DNA of 64,000 nt from Diphasiastrum complanatum (lineage: Eukaryota > Streptophyta > Lycopodiopsida > Lycopodiales > Lycopodiaceae). The position numbers and the translations under genes are program-made. The DNA is taken from the NCBI GenBank assembly GCA_029204225.1, contig CM055109.1, positions 19,421,783 to 19,485,782 on the forward strand. Direction: 5' to 3'. Positions 45,310 through 55,734 of this stretch are shown here, one piece after another (the stretch's first letter is position 1; the number at the start of each line of letters is the position of its first letter). The notes beneath the pieces were generated by a model. That model searched no databases. It was not told the origin of the DNA and was given only the letters and a program-made list of their open reading frames with translations.

Positions 45310-46330
45310 ATGGCTAATTGGCAATCTGCAAATCGGAAGGGGAAGAAGAAAACCCCTCTCCCATCTCCCTTTGTCTTCTTAGCCATCCCTACTACAGCTC
45401 CAAATCCCTTTACCTTGCCCCCTCCCTCTCCTGCTTCCTCTCCCTCACCCCTACCCTCCACTCCTACAAGCTCCACCTCTTCTCCTACTGCCACTACCCC
45501 CCTCTACTCTTTCTTCCTCCTCTCCCTCTTTCATCCCTTCATCTTCATCCCCCCCATTGTCTCCATCTCTTTCAACTGATTTTTATCTGGTTTCTCCCAT
45601 ATCATTGATTCTCTTCATGAGGACAATGCATCCTTGCTTGTGATTATCAAGAAACAAGCATTCCAAATCTCCACTCTAGAGAACAGGGTTGATGTTACTT
45701 ACCTCAAGAATGAACTAGAATCAGATGAAGAGAAAGAAGAAGAAAGCAGCAATACAGATTTAGAAGACAAGGCAAAGCAGCTGCAAGAATGGGTTCACTC
45801 CTTGGAGCAGCAACTTCAACAATCAAAAAGTTCTTGGGCCGACGTGCTCAAGGGTTCTAAGCAGGTTATTTCTGAATCTATTGAAGAACATCAAAAATGA
45901 GATCTCAAGGCTCTCACTATCAGGGTTAGGGGAGCTTCTTTTGTGGGTAAGGACCTCGTGGCTGAGGCAAATGCTTTTATTCATTCCACATGTGGTCTCA
46001 AAGAGGATGTCATATATGTTGCTTGGGTGGGTAAGCTCCAACCCACCACGGTGTTTCTGCGATTCAAGGATGCTTTGCTTCATCAAAAGGTTTTGCGTAA
46101 AAGAGGTTGCCTGAAGGGGTCTACTATTTTTATGGATGAAGACTTGACTCCCATTCAATGGACTGAGAGAAAGAAATTATTGCAGATGCTAAGGCCAAAG
46201 GTTTCCATCTCTTTCGAGATGGACGCCCAATCTTGGTTAAAATTGCAGAACTTAAAATTTCATATTTTTTTCCCTCTCCTACGTGAGAGATGTTTTGAGC
46301 TATGGCCATTTATTTTCTCTCCTGCGTAAG
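45310..46330 (+). pseudogene. L1-like ORF1 (two in-frame stops)
   Basis: A single frame starts at ATG 45310 (MANWQSANRKGKKK) and is interrupted only by TGA at 45577 and TGA at 45898. The parts are a Pro/Ser-rich N-terminus, a Glu/Gln-rich coiled coil (LESDEEKEEESSNTDLEDK, then SLEQQLQQSKSS), and an RRM-like C-terminal domain with TTVFLRFKDALLHQKVL and GSTIFMDEDLTPIQWTERKK. This layout matches LINE-1 ORF1 RNA-binding chaperones, which coat LINE RNA. ORF2 is missing. Confidence 0.72.
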
Positions 46331-46488
46331 AGATGAGCTTTCTTTACATAGTGATTTATGTTTTACGTTTTACGTTTTAGTTTTAGTCTAGCTTTCTGTT
46401 GACGACACTGTCCCATCCGAGTTCCATCTACTTTGTTGTACTACCTCTTCAGTCTTATATGCCTTTTGGCATGAAAAAGACATTAATA

Positions 46489-46524
<36 letters not shown>
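46331..46524 (+). other. LINE 3' end with poly(A) signal and (CT)n tail
   Basis: About 160 bp of non-coding DNA ends CATTAATAAAG (AATAAA at 46485-46490), directly followed by 33 bp of CT repeats (46492-46524). The position of a simple-repeat tail right after the signal suggests it replaces a poly(A) tail. ORF2 must have been deleted internally. Confidence 0.55.
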
Positions 46525-46527
<3 letters not shown>

Positions 46528-46852
46528 TAATTCATGTTTATACATGAGTTCTCTTTGGGGTTCTATACTCATTGGTGCACTATAGTGTTGATATCTTGCA
46601 ATTTTGTGTGTAGAATGCAATTGTATGTTGTGTATTGGATGCACGTGTGAAATACAGTACCGTACTATTATTGTATGGACAACATCTTCATTTTATCATA
46701 TATTTTATGTTTCATCAAGATCTTATTGAGTTTACATCACTTATGTGTAGTTGATGTTAGATTTCTATATTGTCAATGGTGCTAGATGTGTTGTCATTCT
46801 TAACCAAAGATCAAAGGGACATATTGGATCTTAGTGATCTGATAATTCTTCA
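46525..46852 (+). repeat. Diverged 3' part of the TGTGAAAG copia LTR
   Basis: It aligns with the last half of the LTRs at 25224-25874 and 49618-50267. Shared phrases are CATGTTTATACATG-like, CACGTGTGAAATACAGTA and TGTGTAGATGCT-like, ending AAGATCA...ATCTTAGTGATCTGATAA. It is clearly older than the other two. Confidence 0.75.
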
Positions 46853-49117
46853 TAATGGACAAGTCCACTATCCCTATGGAATGAAAGGTTCTTCAAGAGG
46901 ATTGTCCAATGAGGAGCCACATCCGGAGGTGCGGCTGTCGAAGTGCTCCCAGCCTCGCTGGGGGCGCCCCGTCGGATGCGTTGCGGCGGAGCGCGCTTGA
47001 GTGGAATGTTTTGAATGCGTGTTGGAGATTTGTTTCGTAAGCAGTGATTGGTTTGTGTTCAAGCCGTTGGCGTAATGTCTATATTTTTAGAATGCTTGGA
47101 TACCCTTGGGTGCTCGAAAAGTGTATTAGCAATCAAGAGAATTGAATACCAATAAATAGTGAGATGGATTCGAAGAATCAGACTCAAAGCCTGTTGCCTA
47201 CAACCAAGTGCCCTTGCTGAATCTGTGGAGACCTTGCTGCACCTGTGGAGAGTTCACTGTGCCTGTGGAGATTTGGGAACAACTCATTGGAGGCTGTTTC
47301 TACCTGTCTGCCCGTTTGCCTCTGTTTGCTGCTCCTACAAGTGCTCGCTGCCTCACCTGCCTCTGCCTCCGTTGCTTCACCTGCGACCTACCTGCAGTTG
47401 CTCGCTGCCTCACCTGCTGGCCCTGCGAACTGTCTGCTGCACTCCTCTGTGTGCTCGCTAGACAGATTCCTGACAGACTACTGCAACTCCTCGCTGCCCT
47501 ATCAACTGCTTGCTGCCCTCATCGTTGCCGTGTGCCCACCTGCCATCTACCTTTTGTTTCTGCCTGTGCATTGTCTGTCTACCAACATCATTCCCATCAG
47601 GCATTCATTACACTACGGAGAGCCCTTCTATGCAAAACGTTGTGAATCCAAGAGCATCCTATCATCGACAGAGAGAGCATAATGGGGACTCAGGGAGTAT
47701 GAACTCCACCCTGTTGTCCAATGCTGGGTCAAGTCTATGAATCTAATTCAGTGACCATCGCAAAATACCTCTGCTGTTTTCCAGCTAAGTTGAGCGCACC
47801 GCTATGGCGAATCCACCTTACCTTTGAGGCAGAGATCCAAGGCATTGTTGTTGCTAATTTTTATCATTCTTCTTTACTCAGCCAGCATTCAAGGACATAC
47901 CCATCGCCTTCTAGGAAGCCATGCGAGACAATAAAGGCAAAACAACCGGGACTTTGAGACATTCATGACTAAGGGGTTCTTACGGCAAACCGGCTACCTA
48001 ACTATTCATTGAGGTAAGCGTTTACTTAATCTATTTGCACTGTCTATTCATTTCAATTCCATGAAGTTCCGTTGGTCAATCCCTTCGTAGTGTGATATTA
48101 TAGCCTTAATCACTTGTGATTGGAGTGAAATTTTTGCAAATGTTGTAGTAAAGCAAGTTTTTAAGGGATCAAGTACATCGATTTAAAAGAACGAGTCATA
48201 CTGATTGTGTTTTGCTACGATTGCCTTTTGAGGTTGTATTTATATAACCAAGTGAATACTTGGGAGCCTTTATAGTGAATCAGTTTTAGCATTAATTCAA
48301 ACTCAGTCTAAAATTGTAATATTTTATAAACAAATGTGGCATGGCTAATTAGAACAATGAGTGCCTATTTCCAACTTGTCTAGTGAAAGTGTTAAGTAAA
48401 TAACTTTCTTTTGTACTGATTTAGAATGTGTTGTACGGAGAGAATTGTAGGTTGGGTAGTTTATATTTTGCTGAGTTAGATTTATTAAACGGCCATAAGA
48501 AATCGTCAAGTTTTGAAGCGTTTCTTCCAGTTTGTCAATTATGAAGCGTGTCAACTGGACCCGGCCTCTGTGAAACACCAAAGCGGGCCGTCCACCATCC
48601 GTGGTTGAAATACACCACCTTGGTTAAAGCGTCACACTAGTCACACCCGCCGTCGGTACTGTCTAGCAAAATACCTAGACCCGACGGTCGGCAAAAATAC
48701 CGCCGCTTAGCAAGCAAAGCGGTGCGTATAACTTGCACCCCACGAGCACATCATAGACAGTAAATCGGTTTCCAGCCCATGTAAGATTTTTACTAACTGT
48801 AAGTCGAATTCAATGGGAAAAGAGATATTAGCAAGATCCTAACGCGAATTAGTGATCAGAAGTTTTACGGAACTGTGACCCTAGAAAGCTAGTGAATCAT
48901 TGCAGCCAAAAGTACTAGCACCCCCTCCTTGCAACCGTATCTCTGAGAACCTGGAAAACTCTCATCGGTTGGGGAGCACAGGGCAATAGAGAAGGCCATC
49001 AGGGTTGGAAGTGGCAAATCCTCTGTTGCTCACGTAGGGCCGAACCGTCATTAGAGGTGGGGCCCCTTGGCCCTTTTAGGACGTTTTGGCTGGACCAACC
49101 CCCCGTCAAAATAGGCC
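46853..49117. other. Gene-free stretch, probably including the 5' LTR of gypsy element 3
   Basis: Cys-rich open frames at 47160-47680 come from repeats of the words GCTGCCTCACCTGC and CTGCAACTCC and show no domain. From about 48000 to 49123 the DNA should contain the 5' LTR of gypsy 3, since a primer-site-like motif follows at 49124. The 3' LTR is missing, so the LTR start cannot be fixed. Confidence 0.45.
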
Positions 49118-49617
49118 CTAACATTGGTGCATCTGCCGGGAGGAATTTGATAAGGAGCTATTGTTTGAAGGGTGATTATCTATATGTGGGGCTATAAACG
49201 GTATGACTTAGCCATTTATGATCATTGGTATTATTTGGCCCGCCAGACGCCTAACATTGGTGCATTTGTCGGGAGGAATTTGATAAGGATCTATTCTTTG
49301 AAGGGCGATTATCTATTTGTGGGGCTATAAACAGTATGACTTAGCCATTTATGATCAATAGTATTATTTGGCCCGCCAGACGCCTAACATTGGTGCGTCT
49401 ACCGGGAGCAATTTGATAATGGGCTATTGTTTGAAGGGCGATTATCTATACATAGGGTTGTGAATTATACGGATTAGCCATTTGCGGGTTGCTTATGTTA
49501 TTTGACCCGCCAGACGCTTAACATTGGTGCGTCTGCCGGGAGTCAAAATATTTTCAGGAGATGTTGTTTGAAAGAGTAGTTATCCATATCACTGGTCTAC
49601 GAACTAGTTGTCATACT
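49118..49617 (+). repeat. 133-bp tandem repeat carrying primer-site-like motif
   Basis: Four units start at 49118, 49251, 49384 and 49518 with CTAACATTGGTGC (TTAACATTGGTGC in the last); the fourth is cut by the solo LTR. Each opens with the end of an LTR (CTAACA) followed by TTGGTGC-TCT-CCGGGAG. The motif agrees at about 12 of 18 positions with the tRNA-Asp-type primer site of OTA gypsy elements. The spacing (133, 133, 134) is very regular. Confidence 0.85.
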
Positions 49618-50267
49618 TGTGAAAGATTCAACTAGTTTCATCACATTTTGCAATATTTCCATATTTGGCATATTGAGGCCAAAACTTGTTTTAGACTTAG
49701 AGGTTGACTTTTCAAAGTTCATTAGTCTAAATTTCATTTGAATAAACACTTTTTTAAAGTGTGGGAAAGATAGAATGCGAGTTTGAGTAGATTCAATTTG
49801 AATAAGTTGGGTACATTGAATCTAGACCCAAAATTGGTAGGGTTAGCATTTTGGTGGGAAAGCCAAGTGGCAAAATAGGGTTTGGACCTGCTATAAAAGG
49901 ATGTAACTCGTGGAGAGAGTCATCTTCTCTCTTATCTATCTCATTTCATGCTTATACATGGTTCTCTTGGGTTCTACTATCCATTGGTGCACTATTTTGG
50001 TGATTGCTTGCAATTCTATGTGTAGAATGATCTATATTTGCTATTTTTGGATCCACACGTGTGAAATACAGTAGCTTGCTGGTTTTGTACGGACAACAAC
50101 AGTACATAATCATTTCATTCAAGTTTGATCAAGTTCTATTAGTGTTTGCATCCCAAATTGTGTGTAGATGCTGATTTTTCTACATTGGTGAAATTGGTAG
50201 TGTATTTCTCTTTCTAACCAAAGATCATTCAAGTAGATTCGATCTTAAGGATCTGAAATCTTTCACA
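49618..50267 (+). mobile_element. Copia solo LTR with target duplication
   Basis: 650 bp, TGTGAAAG ... TTTCACA, about 94% like the LTR at 25224-25874. ATACT stands directly before (49613-49617) and after (50268-50272). A solo LTR with intact duplication arises by recombination between the two LTRs of one insertion. It sits in the leader of gypsy element 3 and is therefore younger than it. Confidence 0.95.
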
Positions 50268-50272
50268 ATACT

Positions 50273-51104
50273 ACCAATAGTCTACAAGTTTTGTAGGTCC
50301 TAGATTGCGTGTGTTGAAACAATTCCACTATCTAAATCATCAGCCGCAAGCTAGCATGACCGTACGAGCGGCTAGTACCACACATTGATCACAAGACGAA
50401 GTGGTTAGCATCACACAATGATGTGTGCTGATCCCACACCTAGAACATACATTATGAGTTCACAATCCAACCCTAGCTGCATGTGATCCGACTTCGCCAA
50501 GGCCATTCTACTTCCAATAATTTGGACTAGAGACTGCATACAATTTTCATCAGCAGGGAGTTTAGGCTGTGATGCCAAGTACTACTAGAAATCTTTCATA
50601 GAGTGATGGGACAGGTCAGAGAATGGGGTTCTGTATGAAGCCTAGGGTGAAAGTGAAAACCAGAGCCCTGAGTCGAAAGTCATTATCCTATGACCCACCA
50701 ACCCTAGCATCCCGTAGAAATGGCACCTAGTACAAAGAACCAAGAAAAACTGTACATAAGTATGGTTGGATTAGGATTGAGTAGAAAAATGATCAAGTAG
50801 AGCTAGTTAGGTCATATGCAGTATTAGTGGACGAAGGATGGATGACCTATGGGATAACGTGAAAAAATCACAAAACGCATGTGCAGCGACAATTGATTGC
50901 TATTTGTAAGTGAGAAACCTATTATGCAGCAATCATTAGTATCACCCTAGATGAGACATCATAGGTATACCAAGGAAACCTAGGTCTAAGGGAGCACCTC
51001 ACGGAGAGACTTCAAATCCCCAGAGAGAGCATTTAGGGCTTAGAAGAAGCAATCGTGGGTTCTTTATCCCACCAGCCTTAGATGATGAGTCTCACCCACC
51101 TGTA
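50273..51104 (+). other. Leader of gypsy element 3
   Basis: Non-coding DNA between the solo LTR and gag. No open frame of note. It continues the leader interrupted by the solo LTR. Confidence 0.55.
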
Positions 51105-52451
51105 ATGGACTTGGATGATAGGTTGGAACCTATAGAAGAACTACCAGAACTTGAGCCAACCGACGCTACAGAACCACCATTAGTGAACGTAACACCTGCT
51201 GCTACAGAACCTGTTGCCAACAAAATGGCATGACGTTTGACTGAACCAGTCGTAGTACCCCCGGAGACAGGAGGACTGCCGAAGCTTAGTGGATCCACTC
51301 CTGAGTTTCATGGAGCACCGTATGAAAGTGTCGAAAAGCATATTGATGATTTTTGGACCACCGGCTTTTCCAGTGCCATCACAAACCCACATCATGAAAT
51401 GATGTTTTTCGCCACCACTTTATCTGGAACGACTAGGCATTGGTATCATAGTACGCAAAGAGGCTCGATTCACACCATTGAGGAATTCCATAGACTGTTT
51501 CTAATTGAGTATGCTCCCCACCGAACGGCTGATGGCCTACTGTTCACACTGACTTCCCTACAACAAGGAAGTAACGAAACCATCCGACAATATTGGCGTC
51601 GTTTGACAAAGTTGTCACGCCAAGTGGAATCCACTGTGTTACTACCACGTGGCCCTATTACTACTGACCTTCTTTCTGCGAGGGCTCAAGAATGACATAC
51701 AAATGATTGTACGTCAGAGTAACCCCCAAACATTGGCTGAGGCAGTAGAGAAGGCAATTGTGGTAGAAGACGCACACATTGTGGTTGCCCACACATCCCA
51801 CCTATCGCAAGCAGTGAACAGCTTGAACCTAAGCCCAGAAACGTGGAGAGGAGGCCCAATCGCAGCTATAGGAGCACACCCATAGTGGAACCCCGTCCCA
51901 TACAGGCTATTGAACCTCGACAAGGCAGGAACGTGCAAACACAAGATGCACGAAGGCTCCAAGCACAGATGCCCGATAGAGGCTATGAGAGCACATGCTC
52001 TAACACAGAACTAGGCGATATGCGAGCCATGCTAAAGGGATACATGGACATGATGAGTGAGAATATGCAGACCTTAGCAGCAGATGTGAATTTTCTCAAA
52101 CGACACCAAAATTTGTTAGGTCAGAGACACCCCATAGAAGAACTGAATCCCTTAGTGTGTAGACACTATAGAGGGGATCATCTAAATCGAAACTGTCCCA
52201 ACCAAGTGTGTGGGTACTGCAAGAGGCCTGGACACTTGGAGGATAGATGTTGGGTACGTAGAGATGCATTAAACACTGGGCATAGGATGCTTGGGCCAGT
52301 GAGCCATAGACCCCAAGAGGACAGAACGGCGGGGCCCAGGATTAGCCAGGTGGATAAAGGGAAGGCATGCATAGAAGATGACCGGCCACCCGTGAACTTC
52401 ATCGTCGTGGAGACGCTAGAAGAACCCACGATCAGGAAAGAGGTTTTATAA
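51105..52451 (+). pseudogene. gag of gypsy element 3 (broken)
   Basis: Start ATG at 51105 (MDLDDRLEPIEELPELEP), TGA at about 51228. Then the capsid core follows (EKHIDDFWTTGFSSA, GTTRHWYHSTQRGSIHTIEEF), with frame changes at about 51690 and 51840 that cancel. There are two zinc knuckles: the first reads CRHYRGDHLNRNC, with Tyr in place of the second Cys, and the second CGYCKRPGHLEDRC is complete. The end overlaps the start of the protease frame by a single base. Confidence 0.88.
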
Positions 52452-53570
52452 TGACCCGGAGTAACTTCCAGACAAAGCTACCTCCCAAGAAACCCAAGTC
52501 TACACCAAAACTACCACTGGAGGTAGATAACCCAGTGGTCATTGAGAAGCCAGTATTCGAACCTACGCCCATCTACGAGGATCCACTGCCCAAAGAGCAA
52601 GGTGAGGTTAGCGTCTTGGAAGGGCATAGACATCCCAGATTCCTAGGACCGAGGAAAGGGAAAACCGGCCTAGAAACTAAGAGAACCATGACTCGAACAC
52701 CCAGGTTTAGGAAGGATGTAGACCTAAACTTGAAGAGAGGGAATATTGACCTAGGTCAAGCCCTAGAGAATCTAAAATTGGAAATAGGGCTCTGGCAACT
52801 AGTACAGTTGTCACCCACTATTAAATGCACGGTCAAACAACTAATAAGACCACCCATGACCAGAACACTGGAGCCACCTACAATAGGGAAAGTAGATGTG
52901 GATTTGTTAGATCACTATTGCCCTAAAGTAGATGTACTCATAGATGGCCTAGTCATTTCAGGGGCCATAGTTGATGCAGGGTCGATAGTTAACATCATAA
53001 GTCTAGAACTTTCAGAGCGCCTTGGTTCTACTCTAGAACCCGCTACCTTGACAGCCCTAAAGCTAGCCAACAACTCTGTGATCAAGCCAGAGGGCGAGCT
53101 TAAGAATGTGCCCATTACTATGGCTAACAAGACCATTCAAGTGGACTTTTACGTCATGAGGATGTACGCCAAGAACCGGGGGTACTCTATACTGCTAGGA
53201 CGGCCATGGCTCAGGCTTAGCAATTGCACAGTTGACATCCCCGCAGGAGTATTGATTTTTGGAAGGGGTAGAGAGCGTACCATAGTCGATGGCTATCCCG
53301 AGGTGCCTCAGTCAGAGAGAGCACCCATACCTTCGTCTGAGTGGGAGGAGGTCACGAGTAGTGAGGACGATGGTGAGTCCACTACGAGTGAAGATGAACC
53401 AGACCTGAGATCAATACTGGAGATAGAGTGGAACACTCCAGAAGAGCGGCCTCCCAAAGTTCGAGATGCCGATATGTGCCTGATAAACCTAGGAACCCTA
53501 GAAGAGCCCAAGAACATCAAAATAGGTGCTTCCCTAGGCATTGGAGAAAAAGAAGAATACAAACGACTGT
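52451..53570 (+). pseudogene. Protease part of gypsy element 3 Pol
   Basis: The first half of a 494-codon frame. A basic Pro-rich head is followed by the retropepsin-like domain: VISGAIVDAGSIVNIISLEL near 52950 (catalytic D-A-G instead of D-S/T-G) and YSILLGRPWLRLSN near 53185. An acidic stretch follows (SSEWEEVTSSEDDGESTTSE). The same domain order as in gypsy element 2 shows they are relatives. Confidence 0.88.
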
Positions 53571-54927
53571 GTAGAAAGTACCAGCATATTTTTGCCTGGG
53601 ACTACTCAGATTTGAAGGGGATTCCACCCGATCTAGTGACTCATACAATACTACTGAAGGAGGGAGCCAAACCTATACGACAAAAACAATGTCGGCTACC
53701 CTACCACCTAAAGGAAGGAGTATACACTGAACTCGAGAGACTTCGAAATGCTAGTCTGATATTTCCGGTAGAGAACACCGAGTGGTGCTCCCCAATAGTA
53801 CCTCACACCAAGAAGAACTCCACACGCATTCGCGTGTGTGTGGATTATAAGAGGTTGAACAAACAAACTAAGAAGGACTACTACCCATTGCCGTTCATAG
53901 ACCAAGTCCTAGAAGAAATGGCAGGAAGAGACTAGTACTCTTTCATGGATTGTTTCGCAGGCTATAATCAGATAGCCATAGCAGAAGAGGATAAATTGAA
54001 GACCACCTTCACAACCACGTTTGGGGTTTTCGTTTACCACGTCATGCCCTTTGAGTTGACTAATGCCCCTGAAACCTATCAGAGGTTATGAACAAGCACT
54101 TCGAGGATATCTTAGACGAAAACCTCAGAATTTTTATAGATGACCTCTGTGGGGCACCCACTATTATAGAACATCTCACCATGCTAGAGAAGTGTTTTCA
54201 GAAGTGCGCAATAACTTGTATAGCCTTGAATGCTAACAAGTGCCTATTCGGATCTCCTTACGGGGTACTGTTAGGACATGTCATTAGCAAGTACGACATG
54301 GCAACTAATCCAGAAAAAATAGCTATGCTCCTAGCCATGATGGCACCAGCTAAGGTGTCCCAACTTCAGACCTTCTTAGGCTCGAGCGGTTCTTACAAAA
54401 GATATGTCATGGCCTATGCTACGTGTACTTACCAGATGACTGGCTTATTGAAAACCAACGTGGAGTGGACCTGAGACGAGGCATGTGAGAAGACTTTTCA
54501 GGAATTAAAAGTAGCTTTGGCTAACACTCCAATATTGAAACCACCTATGTACAACAGGGAATTCTTCATTTTCACAAGCACCACGGACGCGTGCATAAAC
54601 TGTTGCCTGGCCCAGATTTGGGACAAAAAATATCACCCTATTATTTTTATAGGGAGAAAACTGAACAAAGCCGAACTTAATTATAGTAAGGCTGAGAAAA
54701 TTTGTTTGGGGATAGCTTACGTCGCCGCCAAACTAAGGCATTACCTATTGCATCAGAAAGTGACTTTCTTTACCAAGAGTACTACAGTCGCCTTGATGAT
54801 GAATAAACTAGAACCTCCTGAGCGCCTAATGAAGTGGATAATCTCCCTTCAGGAGTTTGACTACACCCTCCAAAGCAAGCCGCCTAAACTGCATGGGTTA
54901 AACGATTGTATTGGGGCGGGTTACTGA
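53571..54927 (+). pseudogene. RT and RNase H of gypsy element 3 (broken)
   Basis: Blocks are FAWDYSDLKGIPPDLVTH, IRVCVDYKRLNKQTKKD, then a TAG at 53933. The next blocks, FMDCFAGYNQIAIAEED and FELTNAPETYQR, come before a frameshift at about 54085. The catalytic RIFIDDLCGAPT is near 54130, followed by LQTFLGSSGSYKRYV. RNase H (FTSTTDACINCCLAQIWD, LNYSKAEKICLGIAY) has Thr-Asp-Ala conserved. A TGA at 54473 separates it from RT. OTA-type active site (IFIDD). Confidence 0.92.
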
Positions 54928-55708
54928 AATAGACGATGAGTGGGAGACTGATCACTTAAGAGAACTTTTGAGGGTAGACGTTGACACAATTCCTGAGTGG
55001 TATACAACTTTAGCAACCTACCTATCCACACTAGAGACACCCAGCAGTATGACGATTCCAAAAAAACGAAAGCTACGTCTACAAGCCCTAAAGTTCGCCT
55101 TAATAGGGGACACATTGTACAGACGAGGTGTAGAAGGATTGTATCGAAGATGCGTCACTCCTAAAGAAGCCAAATTTACACTAGAGGAGTGTCACGATTC
55201 TGCCTGTGGGGGCCACTTTGCCAGCTAACTCACAGGGCAAAAAATTATGAGGGCAGGTTACTGGTGGCCGCCACTATTCCAAGATGCCCATTTACATGCC
55301 TGGAACTATGACACCTGTCAACGAGTTGATAAGACGGATAACAGGGTGCGATCGTTAGTTCCAATACAGGCCTGTCTCCCCTTTGAAAAATGGGGCAGCG
55401 ACTTCGTTGGCCCAATACACCCAAATTCATCTAGCCGAAAACATTATATCATAGTGGCCATTGACTATTTCACAAAGTGGGCTAAGGCACGGGTTGTGGC
55501 CAAAGACAATGCAAAAGAAACTGCCTGGTTCTTACTAGAACAAGTGATAGGCCGGTTCGGTACACCTAGAGAACTCATCTCTGACAGGGGTACCCATTTC
55601 CTAAACAAAACTATCAAGGCTTTGACCGATCAGTTGACAATCAAGCACCGGAAAAGCACACCCTACCACCCGCAAGCCAACGGTCAGGCTGAAAGCACGA
55701 ACAAATAA
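54911..55708 (+). pseudogene. Integrase of gypsy element 3 (truncated)
   Basis: The zinc-binding head HDSACGGHFAS is cut by a TAA at 55226, then GYWWPPLFQDAH, CQRVDK, and the DDE core: WGSDFVGPIHPN, LISDRGTHFLNK, and PYHPQANGQAESTNK, where the catalytic Glu is present. It stops at TAA 55706, where the C-terminal tail should start. Within 30-110 bp copia sequence begins. No chromodomain and no 3' LTR. Confidence 0.9.
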
Positions 55709-55734
55709 CTGGTAGGAATCAGGTCGGTTTTTGC

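Noticed and set aside
46874-47000. GC-rich segment as a possible rRNA or CpG island
   Set aside because: No match to conserved rRNA words; too short to judge as an island.
47208-47682. Cys-rich overlapping open frames of about 145 codons
   Set aside because: Produced by repeats of GCTGCCTCACCTGC-like words in three frames at once; no domain or start context.
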